Below are positions 7,234 to 12,728 of a stretch of 12,728 nt of DNA, one piece after another. Source of the DNA: Methylotenera sp. (GTDB taxonomy: Bacteria > Pseudomonadota > Gammaproteobacteria > Burkholderiales > Methylophilaceae). Position 1 is the stretch's first letter. Each line of letters begins with the position of its first letter. Position numbers and translations under genes: made by a program. Where the stretch lies: contig JACDEP010000049.1 of NCBI GenBank assembly GCA_013816325.1, forward strand, positions 1 through 12,728, in the 5' to 3' direction. The notes below the pieces were generated by a model. That model made no database searches, was not told where the DNA came from, and worked only from the letters and a program-made list of their open reading frames with translations.

Positions 7234-8019
7234 ATGAATAAGTTAACTTCATCAAAAGAAATGTTAGAAGACCCTTTTGTTGGAGATCATTACGTTCAAC
7301 TCTACCAAGAAACAACCGAGCTCAGCGAAGCTGTTTACCACTTCATTACCGATAATCTTTCCACCTCTGAAGCAATCATCATCGTTGCAACGCCATCACA
7401 CACTAAAACATTCACTGATTTATTAACCTACAAAGGGTATGACCTATCGGAGCTGATTGAAAAAGGCCAACTTACCCTGCTAGATGCTGAAGACTTATTG
7501 CATTCTTTTTTGAAAAAAGGAATGCCAGATGCGGAGTTATTTTTAAATACGATAGGTCCTATTTTTAGGAAAGTTTTTAGAGATTATACGAGCGCTCGAG
7601 TGTACGGCGAGATGGTGAATATTCTATGGCAGGACGGTGAAGAAAAAGCTGCCATAGCATTAGAAATATTATGGAATGCTCTACTAAGGGATTATAAATT
7701 TTCGTTGTTATGTGCTTATGAAATTGACAACTTGAATCATGCGAATTATACAGAGGCATTCAACTGTGTATGCAATACACATACGCATCTTATACCTCCA
7801 CAAAATCCCCACCACTTTGAAAAAGCCATTCTGGATGCAAGTATAGAATTGCCTGTGGACGTTGTAGAAATGATTTATAGCACGAGTAAGTTGGGTCACC
7901 CCACAACCTTGATGCCCCCGGCGCAGGCATCGCTTTTCCATTTAAGTAAAACCATGCCAAATGAACTTGAACAAGTCCTAACACAAGTGCGCTTTGATTT
8001 AAACTCTAAAATCCAATAA
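7234..8019 (+). CDS. MEDS-domain protein (DcmR-type sensory domain)
   Basis: Residues about 17-168 match the MEDS domain (methanogen/methylotroph DcmR sensory), which is usually joined to histidine kinases, anti-sigma-like modules or DNA-binding regulators and is thought to bind a small ligand. Recognisable blocks are DHYVQLY (18-24), the segment ending IIIVATPSH (about 45-56), RVYGEMVNILW (122-132), LEILWNALL (143-151) and FSLLCAY (156-162). The remaining 90 or so residues (about 170-261) contain no kinase or helix-turn-helix that I recognise, so this looks like a stand-alone sensor that would need a partner. No membrane segment is present. No clear ribosome binding site precedes the ATG. 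The 139-bp gap after uup holds no obvious terminator or promoter. The stop codon is 1 nt from the 3' end of the convergent tRNA-Arg. Confidence 0.8.
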   Translation: MNKLTSSKEMLEDPFVGDHYVQLYQETTELSEAVYHFITDNLSTSEAIIIVATPSHTKTFTDLLTYKGYDLSELIEKGQLTLLDAEDLLHSFLKKGMPDAELFLNTIGPIFRKVFRDYTSARVYGEMVNILWQDGEEKAAIALEILWNALLRDYKFSLLCAYEIDNLNHANYTEAFNCVCNTHTHLIPPQNPHHFEKAILDASIELPVDVVEMIYSTSKLGHPTTLMPPAQASLFHLSKTMPNELEQVLTQVRFDLNSKIQ

Positions 8020-8020
8020 T

Positions 8021-8096
8021 TGGTGCCCCCGACACGAATCGAACGTGTGACCCTCCCCTTAGGAGGGGGATGCTCTATCCACTGAGCTACGAGGGC
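8021..8096 (-). tRNA. tRNA-Arg(CCU)
   Basis: The 76-nt minus-strand cloverleaf has acceptor GCCCTCG paired with CGGGGGC (one T-G pair), D-stem GCTC/GAGC, anticodon stem TCCCC/GGGGA and loop CTCCTAA with anticodon CCT. The T-arm is ACACG-TTCGATT-CGTGT, and the 3' ACCA is genome-encoded (rc of 8021-8024). It reads AGG codons. I see no clear promoter or T-run terminator; its 3' flank is the end of the MEDS gene. Confidence 0.97.
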
Positions 8097-8209
8097 ATTT
8101 GAGCTAATTCATTATTTTCTCACAATTCAAAGCTAGCGTATTAGTGCTAACATAAACTAATTGTTTATTTTGCACACAAAGATTTAATACATAAGAAAAA
8201 TCCCAAATC

Positions 8210-8776
8210 ATGACGCTAAAGCTATTTCTATACCTTGCCGTATTAGTACTTTCTTTTTTTGGTTACCGCAGTTATGCAGCCACTTCAGAAGCGCTAAAAG
8301 CAGGCGATATTGCTCCGGGATTTTCATTAAATGATGCTGATGGGAAAACTCATTATTTATCAGACTCTGCCGGCAAATACCTCATTCTTTATTTTTATCC
8401 CAAAGATGATACCCCTGGCTGTACCCAGGAAGCTTGCCACTTCCGAGATGATATGTCCCAACTGGAAAAACTAGGCGCCCATGTTGTAGGCATCAGTATA
8501 GATAACAGTGCATCACATGCTGATTTCGCTAAGAAATACCATTTACCCTTCCCTTTGCTGGCTGATACCGGGGGCCAAGTTGCCGATAGCTATGGCGCAT
8601 TAACTAACTTTTATGTTTTCAAAATTGCCAAACGTTATACTTTCCTCATTGACCCAGCGGGAAAGATTTCAAAGATTTATAAAAGTGTAGATACTTCAAA
8701 TCATTCACAACAGATTATCGATGATTTAAAGGGGCTACAAAAATCCATTTACCACTCACATGCAAACTTTCACTGA
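8210..8776 (+). CDS. bcp: Exported thiol peroxidase, PrxQ/BCP-type peroxiredoxin
   Basis: This enzyme reduces hydrogen or organic peroxides using a catalytic cysteine. The PrxQ signature PKDDTPGCTQEAC (64-76) supplies the peroxidatic C71, with the PxxxTxxC frame, and the resolving C76 five residues later, as in BCP. R142 (KRYTFLIDPAG) is a candidate catalytic Arg. Classic BCP is a cytoplasmic protein of about 156 residues. This one is 188 residues and begins with a signal peptide (hydrophobic 5-18, likely cleavage after SYA at 23), so it should act in the periplasm, probably recycled by an exported thioredoxin-like protein. The ribosome binding site is weak. The diguanylate cyclase gene starts 17 bp before its stop, so the two are co-transcribed and probably translationally coupled. 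Confidence 0.9.
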   Translation: MTLKLFLYLAVLVLSFFGYRSYAATSEALKAGDIAPGFSLNDADGKTHYLSDSAGKYLILYFYPKDDTPGCTQEACHFRDDMSQLEKLGAHVVGISIDNSASHADFAKKYHLPFPLLADTGGQVADSYGALTNFYVFKIAKRYTFLIDPAGKISKIYKSVDTSNHSQQIIDDLKGLQKSIYHSHANFH

Positions 8777-9797
8777 TACCCATATTGTAGGAATTTCACT
8801 AGGGCTTTCTGTAGCCCTGGTCCTGTTATTTGTAGTGTTCTATGCACGATACGTTGCTAACGTTAAAAAACAGATGGCAAGTGAAGAATTATGGCGATTC
8901 GCACTAGAAGGCGCGGGAGATGGCGTTTGGGATTGGGATTTAGTGAACGATACTGCGCGCACATCTGACCGCTATAAAGAAATGTTTGGTTTTAATAATG
9001 AAGATAGTGAAGCGAATCAGGACTTATGGAGGAACCGTATCCATCCTGAAGACTTGCCCTCCATGACGACAGCCGTTAATAATTACTTAACAGGGAAAAC
9101 CGAAAAGTATATCCACGAGCACAGAATCATCTGCAAAGACCAAAGTATTAAATGGGTGTTATCCAGGGGCATGATTGTCCATCGCGATAGGTACGAAAAA
9201 CCTACCCGCATGGTAGGTACGCATACTGATATTACTGATCGTAAACTATTACAGAACAAGCTGGAAAACCTCGCACACTTTGATAGCTTATGTAACTTAC
9301 CTAACCGCACCTTATTTAGTGACCGCTTAAAGCTTGCATTAGCTTACGCAAAGCGCGAGAAAAAGATGCTAGCCGTGCTTTTCATAGACTTGGATCAATT
9401 CAAAGAGATTAATGATTTATATGGTCATGAAACTGGGGACATGGTGCTACAGGCCACTTCTTTACGCTTGATCTCCTGCGTACGGGGATCTGACACAGTT
9501 GCCCGTATGGGCGGCGATGAATTTACTATATTGCTACCCATTATCGACCACGAGCAAGATGCCATATTGGTAGCGAATAAAATCGTGGAGGCGGTAGTAA
9601 AACCTATCCAGTTAGAAAACTTTAAAGATATTCCCCTGACGAATTTGCATGTTTCTTCCAGTATCGGCATATCTATTTATCCACAACATGGCAAGGATGA
9701 AAAATTACTGATGATTAATGCAGATATGGCCATGTACCAAGCAAAGCATAATGGTAAGAATCAATCCAAAATATTCAATAGCAGCATGCTAAATTAA
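8760..9797 (+). CDS. Membrane PAS-GGDEF diguanylate cyclase
   Basis: The protein makes cyclic di-GMP from two GTP. It has one N-terminal membrane helix (about 8-30), a PAS_3-type domain with PAC tail (about 43-162; WDWDL, RIHPEDLP, GTHTDITDRK), a short linker and a GGDEF domain (about 171-342). D210 in FIDLDQF is a metal ligand, and the active loop is intact (GGDEF, 251-255). The inhibitory I-site RGSD (242-245) precedes it by the usual five residues, so product feedback is likely. There is no EAL domain. The start at 8760 lies inside the peroxiredoxin gene; the next Met (39) would remove the membrane helix, so the early start is preferred. Coupling to an exported peroxiredoxin suggests a redox or oxidative-stress input to biofilm control, which is inference. 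Confidence 0.93.
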   Translation: MQTFTDTHIVGISLGLSVALVLLFVVFYARYVANVKKQMASEELWRFALEGAGDGVWDWDLVNDTARTSDRYKEMFGFNNEDSEANQDLWRNRIHPEDLPSMTTAVNNYLTGKTEKYIHEHRIICKDQSIKWVLSRGMIVHRDRYEKPTRMVGTHTDITDRKLLQNKLENLAHFDSLCNLPNRTLFSDRLKLALAYAKREKKMLAVLFIDLDQFKEINDLYGHETGDMVLQATSLRLISCVRGSDTVARMGGDEFTILLPIIDHEQDAILVANKIVEAVVKPIQLENFKDIPLTNLHVSSSIGISIYPQHGKDEKLLMINADMAMYQAKHNGKNQSKIFNSSMLN

Positions 9798-9922
9798 ATT
9801 GGATTAGATTTTATGCAGGATTTAAGCCATCATCAAATCATCAGTTAGCTAATATCCCGCGCTTCGAGATTTGAGATCACGAATGAGGTTTCAATAGTAT
9901 TTAATATACTGGGGGTTCAACA

Positions 9923-10009
9923 TGGTGCCCGGGGCCGGAATCGAACCGGCACGACCTTGCGATCGAGAGATTTTAAGTCTCTTGTGTCTACCAATTTCAC
10001 CACCCGGGC
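9923..10009 (-). tRNA. tRNA-Leu(UAA)
   Basis: The 87-nt minus-strand class II tRNA has acceptor GCCCGGG/CCCGGGC, anticodon stem AGAGA/TCTCT and loop CTTAAAA with anticodon TAA. It has a long variable arm (CGATCGCAAGGTCG), T-arm GCCGG-TTCGATT-CCGGC and encoded ACCA at the 3' end (rc of 9923-9926). The 125 bp between it and the convergent diguanylate cyclase gene holds no gene and no clear terminator. Confidence 0.97.
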
Positions 10010-10041
10010 GGATGGAAGCGGTACAACAAATTGCGGTGCGT

Positions 10042-10069
10042 ATTTTAACACTTACTTGAATTTTTTCAG
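10042..10069 (-). promoter_or_regulatory. Candidate promoter of tRNA-Leu
   Basis: On the minus strand, CTGAAA (rc of 10064-10069) and TAAAAT (rc of 10042-10047) are spaced by 16 bp. A GC-rich stretch (ACGCACCGC) follows, like the discriminator of stable-RNA promoters. The predicted start is about 25 nt before the mature tRNA 5' end. Confidence 0.45.
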
Positions 10070-10195
10070 CACTATTTCACAGCTTTTTCATTTATTTTTA
10101 CCATCATAAAAAAATTCTAAATTTTGACGACTGATTTCCCTTTCCAATCAATCATTTGATGGTTTCTTAAGAAACTTCATATTTGCTGCGTAAAA

Positions 10196-10222
10196 AAAGC
10201 ACATGAAAAAACCATGTGCTTT
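10196..10222 (-). terminator. Intrinsic terminator of the TolC-like gene
   Basis: On the minus strand, AAAGCACATG pairs perfectly with CATGTGCTTT around a 7-nt loop (GTTTTTT), and the stem runs into a TTTTTTT tract. The stem ends about 19 bp past the TAG of the TolC-like gene. It also separates that gene from tRNA-Leu on the same strand. Confidence 0.85.
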
Positions 10223-10240
10223 CCTATGCCTAATTTCAAT

Positions 10241-11239
10241 CTATGGCTTATTAGTCAATTCTTTTAATATTTGCCATTGACCATTTGTACCGCGCTCAAA
10301 CTGCAACTCTTTGTTCACACTGTCACTATAACCTACGACAGGAATACGCTTCATGTTACACACTTCGCATCCGGTATCAGCGGTTTTCTTGATTTTGTAA
10401 GTAGTCACATTGTAATCTTGCTTAAACTTAGCGGTGGCTTTATTACCCTCACATGTCACTACCAGGTCATTAACCTTCAACCCAATTTTGCCATTAGTAC
10501 TTAAACGTTCCCTACGTTGTTTTTCCCAAATAGCTTTAGCGATTGGCGGATCTGGAATGAATTTATCAGAATAAAACTTCAGATAATTATCGATATCCTT
10601 TTGCCGCCATGCAGTTGCCCAGTCATTCACTCGATTAGTCACTTCAGTGACGCTACAAGTTTGCGCCTGTGCCGAAACAACTGGCACTATTGGAGTTATT
10701 CCTATTGGCTTGCCTAATGAAGCAAAGGTGCTTGATAAAGGTTTAGCATCCGCTAATAAAGTTGCTTTATCAACTGTTACCTGGCTAGGTGCAATCGCTT
10801 GACAGACATTCTCACTGTCCATGTAACTTTCGCGATCAAACTCCGGTAGGTTTGCACGTTTCGCACCAATTTTATTCAATAACTCACCCTGCGCTGCGTA
10901 GGTTCTTGCATAAGCGGTTTGAATATCGTAATCGGTATTAGTTAAAGTACGTTTGGCTTGAAAATATTCATTTTCCGTATCCAACAAATCCAATAATGTA
11001 CGTTGACCAATATCGAATTGCTTGCGATAAGCTTCCCTAGCATTTTCGATTGAGTTTTTATGTCTGATGCGGTATTCCTGTTGCTCTTTCAATTGCGCAA
11101 TATCGTTGTAAGCTATTACCAACAATTGGCGTGTATCTACACAAGCTTTATCACGCAAATCTTGCGAGTTATTTAATTTTTGGGCCGATTGCTTAATAAG
11201 GTTACGATCCGTAAAACCGTTAAACAAATTGAAATTCAT
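10241..11239 (-). CDS. C-terminal fragment of the TolC-like protein with NTF2-like domain
   Basis: From the first Met after the stop, residues 1-125 continue the second TolC repeat, with the hallmarks NLFNGFTDRN and GQRTLLDLLDTENEYFQAKR. A linker (about 126-195) follows, containing a hydrophobic stretch around ITPIVPVVSAQA. Residues about 199-328 form an NTF2/SnoaL-like domain of the Cds6/DUF4440 type: VNDWATAWRQKDIDNYLKFY, then WEKQRRERL, then beta strands ending in GQWQILKE. C291/C294 form a CEVC pair. Such tails probably sit in the periplasm and bind a ligand or another protein, but their role on TolC-like proteins is not known to me. I see no strong ribosome binding site before this Met, so independent translation is doubtful. 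Confidence 0.55.
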   Translation of the reverse strand: MNFNLFNGFTDRNLIKQSAQKLNNSQDLRDKACVDTRQLLVIAYNDIAQLKEQQEYRIRHKNSIENAREAYRKQFDIGQRTLLDLLDTENEYFQAKRTLTNTDYDIQTAYARTYAAQGELLNKIGAKRANLPEFDRESYMDSENVCQAIAPSQVTVDKATLLADAKPLSSTFASLGKPIGITPIVPVVSAQAQTCSVTEVTNRVNDWATAWRQKDIDNYLKFYSDKFIPDPPIAKAIWEKQRRERLSTNGKIGLKVNDLVVTCEGNKATAKFKQDYNVTTYKIKKTADTGCEVCNMKRIPVVGYSDSVNKELQFERGTNGQWQILKELTNKP

Positions 11240-11335
11240 TGTAAGTTCTAATACATCAGATGCACTTGAGCTATTACGACCGTCATTACTTACATCTAAA
11301 TTTTTCCGAGCCTGTAAATCTAGCCTTGGGTAATA

Positions 11336-11338
11336 TTA
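11336..11338 (-). other. Premature in-frame TAA in the TolC-like gene
   Basis: The codon lies between GGT (Gly) and TAT TAC CCA (Tyr Tyr Pro) and is in the same frame as both halves. In TolC relatives this position, three before the Pro, is usually a small residue. A single C-to-A change from TCA (Ser) would explain it, though other single-base origins are possible. Confidence 0.85.
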
Positions 11339-12268
11339 ACCTTCACGGGTTTTAATGTCATTCTTACTGGCTTCAATGTCTTCAATCGTAGAAAGCAAGT
11401 CAGGATTATTTTGATACGCTACCTTCAAAGCATCTGCGGATGAAGGTTCCACACCAGCATTATAAAAGGTGGGCATTTCCAGTGTATCGGGCGGTAATTC
11501 ACCATATAAACGCTGAATACGAGCAGTCACATCATGTAAATTCGTAAGCTCGGTAGAGAGGTTCGCTTCTGCTAATGCTAAACGACCGGTAGCTTGCTCT
11601 AAATCTACCTTTCTCGCTACGCCAGCATTTACACGCTCTTGGATTCTATCAAACAGCTGTTTATGGACTACGTAATTATCTTTGGCAAATTGAGCCAATT
11701 CACGATAACGTAAAGTATCGATGTAAGCACGTATGAATTCCAGCGTGGTATTTTGCATGGCGCTTTGAAGTTCATAATAGCGCACGCGGTTGGCATGACC
11801 TAAGCGTTTGATTTCACTGCTGGTAGCGAAGCCATCGAAAATCAATTGTTTTAATACAAGATCCGTTGCGGAGCGCGGAGTATTAATGCCGTTGGGTAAG
11901 GTCTGGTTGGTGTCTATTGCTCTGTAAGTCGATTGCACATCCAGTTTGGGTAACAGACCGCCACGTACCGCTTCCTGTTCGAAACCAGAATCGAGGTAAC
12001 GATGATATCTTGATTGGACTTCTGGATTTGAAGAAACTGTTTTCTCAACCATATCTTGTAATGTCACTAAAGATTCTGCTGAGGAAATAGCGGAATACAG
12101 ACCACTAAATAAAGTGGTGATGGTTAATACAATTAATTTGTACTTGTATTTATTTATCAAAGTATCTTTTCCATATTTATAACTTTTGCTAACCAATTGT
12201 GAACTAGTGATATTGCCTAGCAAATCTGGTGCCAAACGCTTAATAAAGATTAAATTTGGGATAAACAC
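11336..12268 (-). CDS. N-terminal fragment of the TolC-like protein
   Basis: This part holds the first TolC repeat: SLVTLQDMVEKTVSSNPEVQ, the QLIFDGFATSSEIKR strand/helix junction, long helices rich in Ala, Leu and Glu, and VNAGVARKVDLEQATGRLA. The longest frame begins with GTG at 12268, but nothing in its first 36 residues looks like a signal peptide. A TTG at 12160-12158, preceded by GGAAAAG (rc of 12166-12172), would begin directly at a good one: LINKYKYK, then hydrophobic LIVLTITTLFSGLYSA, with cleavage after ISSA. I therefore favour TTG at 12160 as the true start. Translation ends at the TAA at 11338, after TREG. Confidence 0.6.
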   Translation of the reverse strand: MFIPNLIFIKRLAPDLLGNITSSQLVSKSYKYGKDTLINKYKYKLIVLTITTLFSGLYSAISSAESLVTLQDMVEKTVSSNPEVQSRYHRYLDSGFEQEAVRGGLLPKLDVQSTYRAIDTNQTLPNGINTPRSATDLVLKQLIFDGFATSSEIKRLGHANRVRYYELQSAMQNTTLEFIRAYIDTLRYRELAQFAKDNYVVHKQLFDRIQERVNAGVARKVDLEQATGRLALAEANLSTELTNLHDVTARIQRLYGELPPDTLEMPTFYNAGVEPSSADALKVAYQNNPDLLSTIEDIEASKNDIKTREG

Positions 12269-12309
12269 TAGAAAATGCCTAATTTATATATTATTTGAAA
12301 ATCTTAGCG

Positions 12310-12338
12310 ATAATACTTCTATCATTAAATATAAGCAA
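12310..12338 (-). promoter_or_regulatory. Candidate sigma-70 promoter of the TolC-like gene
   Basis: On the minus strand, TTGCTT (rc of 12333-12338) and TATTAT (rc of 12310-12315) are spaced by exactly 17 bp. The predicted start is near 12303. That leaves about 140 nt of leader before the favoured TTG start, or about 35 nt before the GTG. The surrounding spacer is very AT-rich, so chance hexamers are a risk. Confidence 0.42.
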
Positions 12339-12367
12339 CAACCCACTGTTTTATTTGAGGTTTTATT

Positions 12368-12581
12368 ATGAATTTAACAAAATTTAACAACATTGGATGT
12401 TAGTACTGTCTGTTATTTTAATTTTGTTAAGAAATATTTTAAACAATTTATTTTTTTAGGAGCATCAAAATTTGAATTTTGGGGTTTGAATGTGTCAATT
12501 TATCATCATACAATTCATTGCCTCAACAATTTAGCCGCATCTGAAGGTAATATGATGAATTGTGACCTACTACCGTATTAG
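12368..12581 (+). pseudogene. Possible small gene thrown out of frame by a 10-bp duplication
   Basis: The ATG at 12368 has a good ribosome binding site (GAGG, 12357-12360, 7 nt away) but reads only 11 codons to TAG at 12401. Directly after the ATG lie two exact copies of AATTTAACAA. Removing one copy joins the ATG to the long open frame that follows (LDVSTVCYFNFV...NMMNCDLLPY), giving a 67-residue ORF. That ORF ends at 12581, just before the hairpin at 12595-12621. I recognise no family; the product would be rich in Phe, with several Cys and no clear membrane segment. In a sequence this AT-rich, an open frame of this length can arise by chance, so confidence is low. Apart from this, the 325-bp spacer 12269-12594 holds only the candidate TolC promoter. 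Confidence 0.25.
12371..12390. repeat. Exact 10-bp tandem duplication
   Basis: AATTTAACAA occurs twice, back to back (12371-12380 and 12381-12390). Ten is not a multiple of three, so gain or loss of a unit changes the reading frame of any ORF across it. Confidence 0.9.
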
Positions 12582-12594
12582 CCAATTGGCAAAA

Positions 12595-12621
12595 AAAAGC
12601 CCTCGCATTGCAAGGGCTTTT
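12595..12621 (-). terminator. Intrinsic terminator of the upstream minus-strand gene
   Basis: AAAAGCCCT (12595-12603) pairs with AGGGCTTTT (12613-12621), with a further GC/GC pair possible in the loop. On the minus strand the stem runs into TTTTTTTT, and it lies 16 bp past the TAA of the partial gene at the window edge. On the plus strand the T-run is short (TTTT), so weak action in that direction is possible too. Confidence 0.85.
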
Positions 12622-12637
12622 AAAACAATTGCTATGA

Positions 12638-12728
12638 TTAATCTACAACTAAAGTTCCATTAGCAAGTAATTTTTGTAATAACAACGTTTCATTACCCGC
12701 CGCGGTACCAGTAACCGTATATAAATTC
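12638..12728 (-). CDS. C-terminal end of an unidentified protein (partial)
   Basis: Only the last 29 codons are inside the window; the gene continues beyond the right edge. The visible end reads NLYTVTGTAAGNETLLLQKLLANGTLVVD and then TAA (12640-12638). The frame is supported by the terminator 16 bp downstream. The small polar residues (Thr, Gly, Ala, Asn) followed by a hydrophobic, acid-ending tail would suit a large extracellular or type I-secreted protein, and a TolC-like gene follows on the same strand. That identity is a guess from composition and context. Confidence 0.6.
   Translation of the reverse strand, partial: NLYTVTGTAAGNETLLLQKLLANGTLVVD

Larger units (their letters stand above)
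10241..12268 (-). pseudogene. TolC-family outer-membrane channel protein with NTF2-like tail, interrupted by an in-frame TAA
   Basis: Two adjacent open stretches in the same frame together make one TolC/LapE-type outer-membrane protein, the exit duct for type I secretion or efflux. They are separated only by TAA at 11338-11336. Reading through it gives YYPRLDLQARKN and then another 20 in-frame residues up to the Met at 11239, typical of the mid-protein TolC strand region, with no shift in frame. The full reading is about 675 residues from the farthest start (about 640 from the likelier TTG at 12160), longer than E. coli TolC because of a C-terminal domain. As it stands the product stops before the second half of the barrel/helix repeat and should be inactive. 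A recent nonsense mutation or a sequencing error both fit, since the rest of the frame is undamaged. The preceding minus-strand gene end (12638-12728) may belong to a secreted partner. Confidence 0.82.

Noticed and set aside
9896..9910. Short dyad AGTAT-TTAAT-ATACT after tRNA-Leu
   Set aside because: The stem is only 5 AT-rich base pairs with no T-run, too weak to call a terminator.
8021..10009. The region bounded by two tRNA genes as a possible integrated element
   Set aside because: There is no integrase, no direct repeat of either tRNA 3' end, and the genes between look like ordinary chromosomal genes.
12186..12371. Plus-strand ORF of 61 residues opposite the TolC N-terminus
   Set aside because: It has no ribosome binding site, overlaps the candidate TolC promoter and start on the other strand, and its sequence looks random.

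Overview
The window is about 12.7 kb of a moderately AT-rich, gene-dense proteobacterial chromosome. The style of the proteins points to a betaproteobacterium, and a methylotroph of the Methylophilaceae type is my best guess. The hints are a MEDS-domain protein (a domain named from methanogens and methylotrophs), Rep and Uup close to the gammaproteobacterial forms, and a TolC-like protein with an NTF2-like tail. The taxonomic placement is inference. No phage, IS element or CRISPR array is visible.

Layout, left to right. (1) 1-780: a LuxI-type acyl-homoserine lactone synthase (+) behind a good lux box and a LuxR-dependent-looking promoter, followed by a perfect 13-bp inverted repeat. (2) 781-2894 (-): a probable three-gene unit made of a small single-pass membrane protein, a membrane-anchored class III nucleotide cyclase, and an unknown 84-residue protein overlapping the cyclase stop codon. 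The first two proteins end in the same periplasmic motif, CTQAxIxxxQC. (3) 3106-7094 (+): rep helicase and uup (ABC-F ATPase), 38 bp apart. (4) 7234-8019 (+): a MEDS-domain sensor-like protein that meets tRNA-Arg(CCU) (-) almost end to end. (5) 8210-9797 (+): an exported PrxQ/BCP-type peroxiredoxin overlapping a membrane PAS-GGDEF diguanylate cyclase. (6) tRNA-Leu(UAA) (-). (7) 10241-12268 (-): a TolC-family outer-membrane efflux/type I secretion protein with a C-terminal NTF2-like domain, interrupted by one in-frame TAA. (8) 12638-12728 (-): the last 29 codons of another protein, with its own intrinsic terminator.

How the parts may fit together: quorum sensing (AHL), a class III cyclase and a diguanylate cyclase give three signalling outputs in one neighbourhood. 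The TolC-like protein downstream of the end of an unseen gene resembles a type I secretion locus, and the unseen protein could be its secreted substrate or adhesin. The TolC lesion would silence that route unless it is a sequencing error or is read through. Less obvious signals are the lux box upstream of luxI, the shared C-terminal Cys motif in the cyclase unit, and a 10-bp tandem duplication at 12371-12390 that throws a small ribosome-binding-site-equipped ORF out of frame.
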